The notes: generated from the letters alone by a model not told the origin. A DNA stretch of 64,000 bases from CAZSWS01 sp964610765 (GCA_964610765.1 CAZSWS010000001.1:73139-137138); one strand, 5' to 3'; positions 45,967 through 55,986 are shown, counted from the stretch's first letter. Program-made: numbers and translations.

Positions 45967-46256
45967 GAAAACAAAACGCCCAAAACATCAAAGACATTCT
46001 GAAGGACTTCATGGAGGAAAGACCGGAGATTCAAGATAAGATTCTTGAAAATCGGGCAGTTAATGCTTGGGATGAAGTGCTGGGACCTACTGTCAAGCAA
46101 TACACGCGTTCCGTTTTTGTACGAAACAAAGTATTACATGTATCGCTCAATTCATCTGTTTTAAGAAACGAGTTAATGATGTGTCGTGAAAAACTAGTTA
46201 GAAGCCTCAACAACCATTGCCAAGGCGAAGCCATCCGTGAAATTCGTTTTCACTAA
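45963..46256 (+). CDS. DUF721 (DciA-like) protein
   Basis: 97 aa, one DUF721 domain: ENRAVNAWDEVLGPTVKQYT, VRNKVLHVSLNSSVLRNELMM. DUF721/DciA proteins are known or predicted helicase-loading partners of DnaB in many bacteria. The recF-DUF721 overlap (ATGA) is a conserved arrangement and supports a replication role. Convergent with the S41 protease gene. Confidence 0.9.
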   Translation: MRKQNAQNIKDILKDFMEERPEIQDKILENRAVNAWDEVLGPTVKQYTRSVFVRNKVLHVSLNSSVLRNELMMCREKLVRSLNNHCQGEAIREIRFH

Positions 46257-46290
46257 TAACCAGACCGAACCTTTTTAGGCCTTCCGCCTG

Positions 46291-47985
46291 TCAAACAGCG
46301 TACAAAGGATCTACATAAAATGCTTGCCCAAAACGTCCGGCACTGAAATCTTTTGATACTAACTCTCCTCCGTAGGAAGGTTTCCATGTATCATTCTCAA
46401 GTAAATCAACCGCTTTCCTAATTGTCTTATCGTCTTTCAAGAAGATGGGATAGAAGCCTTCATTGTCGAAGAAATTTCGAACAATATAAGCATGCAATTG
46501 CGACTCAATAAGTTTTCCGGAAATATTAATTAAGAATGGACGTTTCCGAATACCTTTACCGGCTGCATAGTCTGTAAACAGATATAAAATGGGTTGCTGC
46601 TTCAGATGCTCGTAAAGCTCTTCGTATGTTTTAAATTCAGACAATTGCTCATGATATATATCAGAGTAGTGTAAAGCATACTGATACAATACGTTAGAAT
46701 TGACAATACTTGTATAGTAAGAAGTTACACCGGAAGTATCCCTAGGAATAAAGATATCAGGCGTTATGCCTCCACCTCCATATACCGTACGACCTATCGA
46801 TGTTTTATATTCTAAACTGTCAGCTATCTTTAAGCTATCTACCGAGTAGAACTCACCATGCATATAACGATCATAAATATCTCTTGCATAATCATCGTTC
46901 TTGCCCATTTCATACTTCTTCTGGATGCTACGACCCGAAGGAGTGTAATAGCGGGCAATGGTCAGTCTCAATTCCGAACCATCATAAAGTGAGAAAGGAG
47001 ATTGAATCAAGCCTTTTCCAAATGTGCGGCGACCAACAATCATACCCCGGTCATTATCCTGAATAGCACCTGCAAAGATTTCACTGGCAGAGCCGGAGAA
47101 CTCATCCACCAATACGACCATCGGAGCAGTCTGGCAAGTCCCGGTTCCATTAGCATGGACTTCATATCTAGGAAATGCCTTACCTTCACTGTAGACAATC
47201 ATTTGCCCTTCCGGTAAAAACTCATTAATCATATGAACAGCCGACTCCATAATACCCCCGGAGTTGCCACGCAAGTCAATAACAAAACTTTCAATATTGT
47301 CTTGCTTTAACGAGGCAATAGCCGTAATAAACTCATTAAAGGTTGTCCGAGAAAATTTATCCACTTTGATATATCCAATCTTGTCTGTGATTTTATAGTG
47401 AACACCTATTGAATAGTTCGGAACATCTCCTCGAGTCACTTCAAAAGTCATTAATTCATCTGACCTACCGCGTTCAATACCTAGCTTAACCGTACTCTCT
47501 TTGGCTCCGCGCAAGGTCTTCATTACTTCATTTTGGTGAATCTTTTTACCGGCAAATACAGAATCATTGATAGTGATAATCCGGTCAAATGGCATCAGTC
47601 CGGCTTTTTCAGCAGGTCCACCTGATATAATACTCACAATAATGATGGTATCCGTTTGCATATTAAACTGAACACCTATTCCACTAAAAGAGCCTTCTAA
47701 ATCCTGGTTAGCCGTTTCTACATCTTCTTTGGCAATATAAACCGAGTGTGGATCAAGTTCAGCCATTAAGTTCGTAACTGAATGCTCTATCAGCATATTT
47801 ACATCGACTGTATCCACATATTGTCTGTTGATAATACTTAATACAGCATCTAATTTATTACCCCCACCATAGCGTACGCGACTTGCATCCACTCGGAGAA
47901 AGTAATTACCTACTAAAATACCTACTGAAATACTTATAGCTATGATAAGTGGCAACCAAACTAAAAGTTTTTTATTTTTATCCAT
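46291..47985 (-). CDS. S41 C-terminal processing protease with PDZ domain
   Basis: 564 aa. A single N-terminal TM helix (about 9-29), PDZ domain (about 95-175: GIGVQFN, SGGPAEKAGLMPFDRI), protease core with FVIDLRGNSGG and VDEFSGSASEIFAGAIQD, and a Bacteroidetes-type C-terminal extension. Catalytic S299 and K324 (TFGKG) have the 25-residue spacing of Prc/CtpA. It degrades or trims periplasmic proteins. It lies 15 bp downstream of the dCMP deaminase on the same strand. Confidence 0.95.
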   Translation of the reverse strand: MDKNKKLLVWLPLIIAISISVGILVGNYFLRVDASRVRYGGGNKLDAVLSIINRQYVDTVDVNMLIEHSVTNLMAELDPHSVYIAKEDVETANQDLEGSFSGIGVQFNMQTDTIIIVSIISGGPAEKAGLMPFDRIITINDSVFAGKKIHQNEVMKTLRGAKESTVKLGIERGRSDELMTFEVTRGDVPNYSIGVHYKITDKIGYIKVDKFSRTTFNEFITAIASLKQDNIESFVIDLRGNSGGIMESAVHMINEFLPEGQMIVYSEGKAFPRYEVHANGTGTCQTAPMVVLVDEFSGSASEIFAGAIQDNDRGMIVGRRTFGKGLIQSPFSLYDGSELRLTIARYYTPSGRSIQKKYEMGKNDDYARDIYDRYMHGEFYSVDSLKIADSLEYKTSIGRTVYGGGGITPDIFIPRDTSGVTSYYTSIVNSNVLYQYALHYSDIYHEQLSEFKTYEELYEHLKQQPILYLFTDYAAGKGIRKRPFLINISGKLIESQLHAYIVRNFFDNEGFYPIFLKDDKTIRKAVDLLENDTWKPSYGGELVSKDFSAGRFGQAFYVDPLYAV

Positions 47986-48000
47986 TTTCCAAAAAGATAT

Positions 48001-48426
48001 TCAATCCAATTCAATATAATCTAACTGAATGCCTGCACGCTCCAATAACCGGCAGCCTTCACTTGAGTGATACTTCTCTCCATATACAACCCGAAGGATG
48101 CCTGATTGAATAATCAGTTTAGCACATTCAATACAAGGAGAAGCTGTTATATATATAGTAGCGCCCTTGCTACTATTAGAAGAGGCAGCAACCTTGGTAA
48201 TAGCGTTTGCCTCCGCATGAAGGACATAAGGCTTAGTCACCCCATTCTCATCTTCACATATATTTTCAAAGCCGGAAGGAGTACCATTGAATCCGTCAGA
48301 AATAATCATCTGATCTTTCACTATTAAAGCACCTACCTGGCGACGTTCACAATAGGAATTTTCAGCCCATATACGTGCCATTTTTAAATATCGCTTATCT
48401 ATTTCAAGTTGTTTTGTCTGATTCAT
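48001..48426 (-). CDS. dCMP/cytidine deaminase family protein (ComEB-like)
   Basis: 141 aa. Zinc-dependent deaminase with HAE at 70-72 (H70 zinc ligand, E72 proton shuttle) and PCIEC with C98 and C101. The NG-x-PSG-F-ENICED region is typical of dCMP deaminases, which make dUMP for dTMP synthesis. It probably shares a transcript with the S41 protease. Confidence 0.9.
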   Translation of the reverse strand: MNQTKQLEIDKRYLKMARIWAENSYCERRQVGALIVKDQMIISDGFNGTPSGFENICEDENGVTKPYVLHAEANAITKVAASSNSSKGATIYITASPCIECAKLIIQSGILRVVYGEKYHSSEGCRLLERAGIQLDYIELD

Positions 48427-48494
48427 CTTTTCTTACACATTCATACTACAACACTTCCGGTAACATTTCTTCGTGCAAAGATAGCATTTTATAG

Positions 48495-48502
48495 CAAAAG
48501 TA
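48495..48502 (-). promoter_or_regulatory. Candidate -7 element of the deaminase-protease unit
   Basis: Minus-strand TACTTTTG about 70 bp upstream of the deaminase start; the -33 TTG is at an unusual distance. Confidence 0.35.
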
Positions 48503-48505
48503 TCT

Positions 48506-50599
48506 TTATTTCACTCCGTTACGTTCAAGCAAAGCATCAATAGAAGGTGCTTTACCTCTAAAACGCTGATAAAGCACAGACGGATTATCTGTACCACCTT
48601 TAGAAAGGATGTTAGTACGGAATGAACGAGCTGTTTCTTTATCAAAAATACCGTGTTCTTTAAAGGCGGCAAATGCATCAGCATCTAACACTTCAGCCCA
48701 TTTATAGCCATAATACCCGGCTGCATATCCACCGGCAAAGATATGACCGAATGCTGTACTCATCAATGCGCCCGGCACATCGGGCAATATCGTTGTCTTT
48801 TCCCAAGCTTCACGCTCAAAATCAGCCACATCTCCTTCAAATGGCTCGCGAATAGTATGCCAAGCCATATCTAACATACCGAAACTAAGCTGGCGAAGAC
48901 AAGCGTAGCCCACATTAAAGTTTGCGGCATCGATGATGTTCCGTATCATTTCTTCGGGCATTTTCTCTCCGGTTTCATAATGAACAGCTATTTGGTCTAG
49001 ATATGACTTCTCAGTCAACCAATTTTCCATAATCTGTGAAGGCAGCTCAACAAAATCACGAACGACATTGGTTCCGGAAAGGCTGGCATACTTACCGTCA
49101 GCAAATATACCATGAAGCGCATGACCAAATTCATGGAGCAACGTTTCCACCTCGTCAAAACTCAACAATGCCGGTTTATCACCTACCGGTCGGGTAAAAT
49201 TCATAACAATGGTGATTAATGGGCGTACTTCTTTGTTTTTCTCATCGATGTATTGACCTCGTATATCATTCATCCATGCGCCTGACTGCTTCCCTTCACG
49301 TGGAAAAAAGTCAGTATAAAGCACCGATAAGAAACGACCATCTTCGTCATACACTTCGTATGTTTTGACTTCCGAGTGATACACCGGAATCTTATTCGAT
49401 TGTTTAAAGGTGATACCATATAATTGTGTAGCCAATCCAAATACACATTCCGTCACATGCTCTAGTTCAAAATATGGGCGGGTCATTTCATCGTTGATAT
49501 CAAAGCGTAGCTTTTTTATCTGCTCTGAATAGTAATTCCAATCCCAAGGCATTAACTGAAAGTTCTTATTCTCTTTACCAAGCGAAAACCCGGAAACGGC
49601 TTCGTATTCATTCATGGCAAGGGGCTTATATGCTACAAGCAGCTCATTCAATAACTGATAAACACTTTCTTCGTTGCGAGCCATCTTATCTTTCAGTTCA
49701 TAGGCAGCATAATCACTATAACCCAGCAACTTTGCCAACTCTAAACGTTTGTTTGCAATCTGTCTGACAACTTCCTTATTGTCGTATTCATCGCCCGCAT
49801 TTCCTACTTTCATATAGGCTTTATACAATTGCTCACGAAGTTCTCTTTTATCGGCATAGCGCATAAAAGGGATGTATGAAGGAGCAGACAAATCAAAAAG
49901 CCAGCCTTCTTTGCCTTTTTCTTTAGCCTTAGCAGCCGCAGCATCTTGAACAGATTGGGGCAAACCGGACAAGTCATCCGGATTGGTCAATACTAATTCA
50001 TAGCGGTTCTTATCTTTTAGTGCATTTTGGTCAAACGTTAAGTTCAACATACTCAAATCAGCACTTAGCTGTCTGAATTTCTGTTTATCAGACTCACTCA
50101 AGTTTGCTCCTTTGTCTGCAAAAGACTTGAATGTCTCTTCCAACAGCACAGAGTCTTCCTGATTCAGGTGTAAGCTTTTACGTTGTTCATAAACGGTTTT
50201 CACACGTTTAAATAAGCTTTCATTCAAATAAATATTATTAGAACTTTCTGTCAACTTCGGACTTACTCTCAGCGAAATCTCCATCATCTCATCATCAGAC
50301 TCAGCATTCAGCAAGTTAAAGAAAACTGACGATACATTATTAAGCATCTTCCCGGAACGTTCCAAAGCTACGATAGTATTTTCAAACGTAGGGGCTGTCT
50401 TATTATCTGCAATTGTGTTTATTTCTTTCTGAAGACGCTTAATGCCCTCATCAAAAGCAGGTTCATAATGCTCATTTTTTATTTTATCAAACGAAGGGGT
50501 TTCAAAAGGGGTTTTATACGTTGAGAAAAAGGGATTGTTCTTTGCTTCTATCATCTGTATACAACTTAATAAAATCAGACTTATTATAACACGTTTCAT
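48506..50599 (-). CDS. M3 family peptidyl-dipeptidase (Dcp-like)
   Basis: 697 aa. N-terminal signal sequence (about residues 1-19; a short LLS-C makes a lipoprotein possible). The thimet-oligopeptidase fold carries the zinc site H489-E490-F-G-H493 and E518 in FVELPSQIMENW. Dcp-type enzymes remove C-terminal dipeptides from peptides; an exported version would help use proteinaceous food. Transcribed on its own. Confidence 0.93.
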   Translation of the reverse strand: MKRVIISLILLSCIQMIEAKNNPFFSTYKTPFETPSFDKIKNEHYEPAFDEGIKRLQKEINTIADNKTAPTFENTIVALERSGKMLNNVSSVFFNLLNAESDDEMMEISLRVSPKLTESSNNIYLNESLFKRVKTVYEQRKSLHLNQEDSVLLEETFKSFADKGANLSESDKQKFRQLSADLSMLNLTFDQNALKDKNRYELVLTNPDDLSGLPQSVQDAAAAKAKEKGKEGWLFDLSAPSYIPFMRYADKRELREQLYKAYMKVGNAGDEYDNKEVVRQIANKRLELAKLLGYSDYAAYELKDKMARNEESVYQLLNELLVAYKPLAMNEYEAVSGFSLGKENKNFQLMPWDWNYYSEQIKKLRFDINDEMTRPYFELEHVTECVFGLATQLYGITFKQSNKIPVYHSEVKTYEVYDEDGRFLSVLYTDFFPREGKQSGAWMNDIRGQYIDEKNKEVRPLITIVMNFTRPVGDKPALLSFDEVETLLHEFGHALHGIFADGKYASLSGTNVVRDFVELPSQIMENWLTEKSYLDQIAVHYETGEKMPEEMIRNIIDAANFNVGYACLRQLSFGMLDMAWHTIREPFEGDVADFEREAWEKTTILPDVPGALMSTAFGHIFAGGYAAGYYGYKWAEVLDADAFAAFKEHGIFDKETARSFRTNILSKGGTDNPSVLYQRFRGKAPSIDALLERNGVK

Positions 50600-50767
50600 A
50601 TTTTGCGAGTTACTTTATTAATTATGAAGGTGTAAAATTACAAAAACAGATGCTATTTAACAGATAGTTTCCATAAATAATTTCTTTATGCTGTTAAGTA
50701 AAAGAAAAATCATCCATTATTCCTGATTACTCCTTGTTTAGTTTCTAAAAGATAGATTTAAACACGC

Positions 50768-50797
50768 TTGTTTTTAAAGTCTTTTTCTCTACCTTTG
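50768..50797 (+). promoter_or_regulatory. Promoter of the GH2 gene
   Basis: TTG (50768-50770), 19 bp, TACCTTTG (50790-50797), 23 bp before the start codon. Confidence 0.75.
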
Positions 50798-50820
50798 AAA
50801 CTCACTATCAAGTAAAAACC

Positions 50821-53310
50821 ATGAAAACACCTGCTTATATTCTTTTTTTATGCACCCTGCTGATTATGCCTATAAAAGCACAAGTACAGTTTGGGAAACC
50901 GCAACTAATCAATCAAGACTGGAAATTCCAACTAAGCGACAACCAAGCTGCCAAAGAAACTACGTTTAATGACCATAACTGGCAGAAGATAGACCTACCC
51001 CATGATTGGAGTGTAAAAGGTCAACTCAATGCATACCTTGCCAGTTGTACGGGCTATTTGCCGGGAGGAGTTGCCTGGTATCGAAAAAACTTAACCGTTT
51101 CACCCACTGAGAAAGGAAAAAAGATTTACCTCTATTTTGAAGGCATATACAATCGCAGCGAAGTATACCTAAATGGACACTTATTAGGGAAGCGTCCCAA
51201 TGGTTATATTTCTTTTCTATATGATGCTACACCTTATATTGATTTTGAGTCAGACAATGTGATTGCTGTTCGTGTAGATCACAGCCAATCAGCCGATTCC
51301 AGATGGTACACAGGTTCAGGCATATATCGTAATGCATGGCTGATATCTGCTGACCCAATACATATTGCACAATGGGGTTTATACGCCTATCCTGAAAAAA
51401 CAAAATCAGGACATCAATTACAAATTGAGTTGACTCTTGATAACAACACCCCGGAAAACACGAAACTAACAGTCGTGAACGAACTGCTAAGCCCCAATGG
51501 AGAGCAAATAGCTAAAACCTCCCAAAAGGTTACTCTTACAGCCGAAAAAAAAGAAACAATACAGAATACCATCAAAGTAAGAAAACCGGTTTTATGGAGT
51601 TTGACGACGCCTAACCTTTATACGCTAAGAACTTCCATCTATAAGGCAGAAGAGCTGATTGACAGCACAAGCATTCGCACCGGTTTCCGCAACTTCACCT
51701 TCGACCCCAATAAAGGCTTCGCACTTAATGGAGAATGGATGAAAGTAAAAGGAGTATGCCTACATCACGATGCCGGCGTATTAGGTGCAGCCGTTCCGCG
51801 AGAAGTGTGGAAAAGAAGACTCCTCACGTTAAAAGAAGTGGGTGTAAATGCCATTCGAACCAGCCACAACCCACAAGCCCCTGATTTATATGACCTATGT
51901 GATGAACTGGGCTTGCTCGTTATGAATGAAGCTTTTGACGAATGGGAATTTCCTAAGCGCAAATGGCTACAAGGCTGGAATGTCGGAACACCCGGTTTCC
52001 AGGGAGCATTTGATTTTTTCGAAGAATGGGGTGAAAGAGATTTAGCAGACTTAGTGTGTCGAGACAGAAACCACCTTTCCATTTTCGCCTGGAGCATTGG
52101 CAATGAAGTGGATTATCCTAACGACCCTTATTCGCACCCTGTATTAGAAGGAGGTGGAGATACAGGATTCACCCAACCCATCTTTGGAGGCTTTAAAAAA
52201 GATGCACCCGATGCTATGAGATTAGGTGATATCGCTCAACAATTAGCAGCTACTGTCCGAAAATACGACCGTTCACGCCCCGTCACAGCCGGACTGGCCG
52301 GTGTAGCCATGTCAAACCAAACGGCCTACCCCCATGCTTTAGACATAGCAGGCTACAATTACACAGAAAGTATGTATGACAGCGACCATCAAAAATATCC
52401 TGAAAGAGTTATATACGGTAGTGAGAACCGCCACGATTTGAAAGCATGGAAAGACGTAACTGAAAGAGATTTCATCTTTGGACAGTTTTTATGGACAGGA
52501 ATAGATTATCTGGGAGAATCCGGACGCTGGCCTTCGCGTGGATTTTACTCCGGATTACTTGATTTTGGCGGATTTATCAAACCAAGAGGATACTTCAGAC
52601 AGTCTCTATGGTCAGAAAAGCCGATGGCCTACCTCGGTACATACCCTGCCCCTTCAACTGGAAGCAAAAGTCAGATGAAAGATGTTTGGTCACAACTGGA
52701 AGCAGAGAAAGCCGGGAACTATCAAGAACAGGTTCCTTCTATGGACGCTTGGTCTATTTGGAACTATACAGAGGGACAGTTGATACGTGTAGTTTGCTAT
52801 ACCAACACCGCTAAAGCTGAATTATTACTTGATGGAAAAAGTATAGGTGAACGCAAGGATTACCCGAATGACACTGGGATTATTCATTGGGATATTCCCT
52901 TTAAAGCAGGAAAACTTGAAGTAATAGGCTTTGATTCTGAAGGAAAAGAGCAAGCTCGCTACGCTATCCAATCATCCAAAGAACCTTACGCACTGCAAGT
53001 GATTGCTTCTGACACTCATATTTCGCCCTATGGAGTTGCGCAAGTACTTATTCAAGTGGTAGATAAAGAGGGAGTTCCAGTCATGTTATCGGACAATGAA
53101 GTAAGTTGTCAAATAGTAGGTCCTGCCAGACTTTTAGGACTTGAAGCAAGCAACAACAGTGACATGAGCGACTATACAGATGCAAAACACCGGGTGTTTC
53201 ATGGACGCATTCTCGCCTATCTACAAGCAGAAGGACAAGCAGGTGAAGTCCATATAAACTTCACCTCCCCTTGGCTAAAGTCTGCAGAAACGACTATCTC
53301 AGTAAAATAA
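50821..53310 (+). CDS. GH2 family beta-galactosidase-like glycosidase
   Basis: 829 aa, secreted (signal peptide about 1-20, ending PIKA-Q). Order: sugar-binding jelly-roll domain (WKFQLSDN, DLPHDWSV, GYLPGGVAWYRK), immunoglobulin-like domain, TIM barrel with GVCLHHDAGVLG and SIGNEVDY (acid/base E429) and YGSEN (nucleophile E535), then beta domains including a DUF4982-like part and a C-terminal Ig-like domain. This is the usual design of Bacteroides GH2 enzymes. It is likely a beta-galactosidase, but GH2 also has other activities. It is isolated from any PUL genes. Confidence 0.93.
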   Translation: MKTPAYILFLCTLLIMPIKAQVQFGKPQLINQDWKFQLSDNQAAKETTFNDHNWQKIDLPHDWSVKGQLNAYLASCTGYLPGGVAWYRKNLTVSPTEKGKKIYLYFEGIYNRSEVYLNGHLLGKRPNGYISFLYDATPYIDFESDNVIAVRVDHSQSADSRWYTGSGIYRNAWLISADPIHIAQWGLYAYPEKTKSGHQLQIELTLDNNTPENTKLTVVNELLSPNGEQIAKTSQKVTLTAEKKETIQNTIKVRKPVLWSLTTPNLYTLRTSIYKAEELIDSTSIRTGFRNFTFDPNKGFALNGEWMKVKGVCLHHDAGVLGAAVPREVWKRRLLTLKEVGVNAIRTSHNPQAPDLYDLCDELGLLVMNEAFDEWEFPKRKWLQGWNVGTPGFQGAFDFFEEWGERDLADLVCRDRNHLSIFAWSIGNEVDYPNDPYSHPVLEGGGDTGFTQPIFGGFKKDAPDAMRLGDIAQQLAATVRKYDRSRPVTAGLAGVAMSNQTAYPHALDIAGYNYTESMYDSDHQKYPERVIYGSENRHDLKAWKDVTERDFIFGQFLWTGIDYLGESGRWPSRGFYSGLLDFGGFIKPRGYFRQSLWSEKPMAYLGTYPAPSTGSKSQMKDVWSQLEAEKAGNYQEQVPSMDAWSIWNYTEGQLIRVVCYTNTAKAELLLDGKSIGERKDYPNDTGIIHWDIPFKAGKLEVIGFDSEGKEQARYAIQSSKEPYALQVIASDTHISPYGVAQVLIQVVDKEGVPVMLSDNEVSCQIVGPARLLGLEASNNSDMSDYTDAKHRVFHGRILAYLQAEGQAGEVHINFTSPWLKSAETTISVK

Positions 53311-53481
53311 AATCTAATTATTTACTCATTGGTATAGATAGAGTTGCTCATTCCCTTCATACGTCATCCTAGTCTGTTTTATTGATAGGGTCCATAGACT
53401 CTTCAATATAAAGAAGATGGCTATCATTTTCTAGACTTGTTTCACCATTAAGTACAGCCTACATACTAGTTAAAACAAAGA

Positions 53482-53519
53482 AACTACAAGAAATAGTTGC
53501 ACAACTAGAAAATATAGTT
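53482..53519. promoter_or_regulatory. Candidate BlaI-family operator pair
   Basis: Two copies of AACTA-N7-TAGTT, at 53482-53498 and 53503-53519, spaced 21 bp. Between them lies the perfect palindrome TAGTTGCACAACTA (53494-53507). The sites cover the -33 and reach the -7 element. Confidence 0.7.
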
Positions 53520-53526
53520 ACCTTTG
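53497..53526 (+). promoter_or_regulatory. Promoter of the BlaI/M56 operon
   Basis: TTG (53497-53499), 19 bp, TACCTTTG (53519-53526), 30 bp before the start codon and embedded in the operator pair. Confidence 0.75.
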
Positions 53527-53556
53527 TTGTAATAGGTAATTATAAATAACTCAACC

Positions 53557-53925
53557 ATGAAAGGGCTAACAGCAAAAGAAGAAGAAATCATGTATTTCTT
53601 TTGGGAGAAAGGAGCACTCTTTGTCCGAGAACTACTCGCTTTTTACGACGAACCTAAGCCACACTTCAATACACTCTCCACCATCGTACGTGGATTGGAA
53701 GAAAAAGGCTTCATCGCTCATCACACATTTGGAAACACCCACCAGTATTACGCCAACATCAGTGAAGATGAATATCGCAAGCGAACACTGAAAGGAGTCA
53801 TCAGTAAATACTTTAACAACTCCTACCTTAGTGCTGTTTCTTCTCTCGTTAAAGAAGAAGATATTTCTTTAGACGAACTGAAACAATTGATTCAAGAAGT
53901 AGAAAACGAACATCAAACTGAATAA
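53557..53925 (+). CDS. BlaI/MecI/CopY-family transcriptional repressor
   Basis: 122 aa, full family length. Winged helix at the N-terminus (LTAKEEEIMYFFWEKGALFVRELLAFY, HFNTLSTIVRGLEEKGFIAHHTFGNTHQYY), then a helical dimerisation region. It is expected to bind the paired palindromes overlapping its promoter and to be cleaved or released by the M56 protease encoded 2 bp downstream. Beta-lactam response cannot be assumed in Bacteroidetes. Confidence 0.95.
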   Translation: MKGLTAKEEEIMYFFWEKGALFVRELLAFYDEPKPHFNTLSTIVRGLEEKGFIAHHTFGNTHQYYANISEDEYRKRTLKGVISKYFNNSYLSAVSSLVKEEDISLDELKQLIQEVENEHQTE

Positions 53926-53927
53926 AC

Positions 53928-55949
53928 ATGGGTGCCTTTCTAGTATATATGCTAAAATCAGCCTTTTGCCTGATTCTATTGTATTTACTCTATCGCCTGT
54001 CGATTAGTAAAGAAACGTTTCACAGGCTGAATAGGTTTGCTCTGCTAGGCATTCTAGCCGTTTCTTTAATCGTTCCACTCATTCAGCTCACAGTTGAAAA
54101 ACCGACAGAGGTTCACCATACAATTAGCAGCATAGAAGAATTGATTCTGCTTTACGGAAGTTCAGAGTTCCTATCAGGAGAATTCGTCGAACAACCTACC
54201 AATGCTTTCACTCCCTTACATTGGGCGCTGCTCATTTACCTATTGGGAATGTTGTTTTTTACCGGTCGGCATATCTATTCATTTATCAGGATGTTTTTAC
54301 TACTCAAACGAGGGAAGGTTGAACGACTAGACAAACATACGCGCCTCATTATTCATGACCGTGAAGTACCTCCTTTCAGTTGGTTCAGATACATTGTTAT
54401 TTCAACTAAAGACTTAGAAGAGAGTGGACGAGAGATTCTGATTCATGAAAAGGCACATATCCAACATCGCCATTCGCTGGACTTATTAATCGCCGATGTA
54501 TTTATCTTTTTCCAATGGTTCAATCCGGCTGCCTGGCTTATTAAGCAAGAAATGCAGAACATACATGAATATGAAGCAGATGAAACCGTTATTAAAGAAG
54601 GGGTGAACGCCAAAGAATATCAATTATTATTAATAAAAAAAGCTGTCGGCAAAAGACTCTACTCAATGGCCAACAGCTTTAATCACAGTAAACTTAAAAA
54701 ACGTATCACTATGATGTCTAAACAAAAATCAAGTAAGTGGGCTTATCTGAAGTATGCAGGCATACTTCCTGTTATTGCTATTTCAGTCATAACATTTGCC
54801 CGTCCCGAAGTTTCAGCCGAACTGAAGAATCTTTCAGAAACCAAAGTTAGTGATTTAACTGAAGTTATCCTACCAACCACCCCTCAAAAAACGGAAGAAA
54901 TGGTTGAAGTAGAAGTAGCCGAAGTACCTCAAAACAAAGTCAAAGAAGCATCATCTACTACAGAATTGGTTACAGCACTGAACTCACCCATTGAAGAGGC
55001 AGTCTTGCCAGCTACAACCACTCAAGACACATTGAAAAAGGAGTCATTTAAATTAAGCAAAACACATCCAGCGGTTATAGCAACACACCATAACTACTAC
55101 CCATCGAAAACTTCCAACTATGAAATTTCTGGTTTTTCATCCGAAGACTCTCCCTTAATTATCATTGATGGGGATGAAGTTTCCGTAAATATTCTTAATG
55201 CTATTGATATTGACAACATCGAATCATTCAGTATTCTCAAAGATAAAGCAGCAACCGATGTTTATGGAGAAAAAGGGAAAAACGGAGTTATTCTCGTAAC
55301 GCTAAAAGACGGCAAAGGAAATGAAAGCAAGAACAAAGGCAGTAATTCGAAAGAAGAACTTGAAGAGAAAGGATTTGATGAATACACTATACTTTTAGAT
55401 GGTAAAGAAATAACTAAAGAAGAACTAAATCGCTTAACTACAGGAGAAATTCAACAATTTAAAGTCACTAAAGGAAAAGTAGATAGTAAAGAAAAGGTTT
55501 TAGAAATTACCACAAAAAAGAAGTCAAATGAAAACACAGCACTTCCCGGAATTACAAATAACTCAGATTTGGAAGATAGTGAAATCTATGTAGATGGAGA
55601 AAAAGTAAGCACTACAGATTTTGAGAGAGACAAACTTAATATTAAAAGCGTCACAATCATGAAGCTACACAACGTTGACTTTCAGAAACAAAAAATCTTT
55701 ATTAGAACTGTAGAAGGAATGAATGCACCTATTGTTCATGTGAAAGGAATAATCGTTAATGCAAGCGGAAAGCCTGCATCTGAAGCTAAAATCTCTATTG
55801 TTGGAAATGATTCATTCATTGCTAATAAGAAAGGGCGATTTTCATTAAGCACACCTAAAGGTAGTGTTTTACACTTTAGCGATAAAAGCTCCGGGAATAT
55901 TTATATGAAGGCAGAAGAAAAGATGCATGTAGTATTAGGTATTAAGTAA
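53928..55949 (+). CDS. BlaR1-type M56 membrane metalloprotease with plug-like repeats
   Basis: 673 aa. Membrane part with helices at about 5-22, 35-53, 97-112, and 276-291, enclosing the M56 protease with H173-E174-x-x-H177 and HEYEAD (213-218). The beta-lactam-binding domain of staphylococcal BlaR1 is absent. Instead a periplasmic tail has a TonB-plug-like segment (409-460: LIIIDGDE, SFSILKDKAATDVYGEKGKNGVI), two more degenerate repeats of it (486-530, 552-595), and a carboxypeptidase-regulatory-like end (604-673). Such M56 proteins are frequent in Bacteroidetes, with unknown signals. Paired with the BlaI repressor. Confidence 0.92.
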   Translation: MGAFLVYMLKSAFCLILLYLLYRLSISKETFHRLNRFALLGILAVSLIVPLIQLTVEKPTEVHHTISSIEELILLYGSSEFLSGEFVEQPTNAFTPLHWALLIYLLGMLFFTGRHIYSFIRMFLLLKRGKVERLDKHTRLIIHDREVPPFSWFRYIVISTKDLEESGREILIHEKAHIQHRHSLDLLIADVFIFFQWFNPAAWLIKQEMQNIHEYEADETVIKEGVNAKEYQLLLIKKAVGKRLYSMANSFNHSKLKKRITMMSKQKSSKWAYLKYAGILPVIAISVITFARPEVSAELKNLSETKVSDLTEVILPTTPQKTEEMVEVEVAEVPQNKVKEASSTTELVTALNSPIEEAVLPATTTQDTLKKESFKLSKTHPAVIATHHNYYPSKTSNYEISGFSSEDSPLIIIDGDEVSVNILNAIDIDNIESFSILKDKAATDVYGEKGKNGVILVTLKDGKGNESKNKGSNSKEELEEKGFDEYTILLDGKEITKEELNRLTTGEIQQFKVTKGKVDSKEKVLEITTKKKSNENTALPGITNNSDLEDSEIYVDGEKVSTTDFERDKLNIKSVTIMKLHNVDFQKQKIFIRTVEGMNAPIVHVKGIIVNASGKPASEAKISIVGNDSFIANKKGRFSLSTPKGSVLHFSDKSSGNIYMKAEEKMHVVLGIK

Positions 55950-55986
55950 CGCTTAGAAGAAGACGTAAACGACAAAAGCTTATAGC

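Noticed and set aside
55152..55320. Fragment of a TonB-dependent receptor
   Set aside because: The plug-like part is in frame within an intact M56 protein and is repeated, so it is a domain of that protein and not a broken SusC gene.
53928..55949. Beta-lactam resistance sensor
   Set aside because: The protein is BlaR1-like only in its M56 part; the penicillin-binding sensor domain is missing and no beta-lactamase gene is adjacent.
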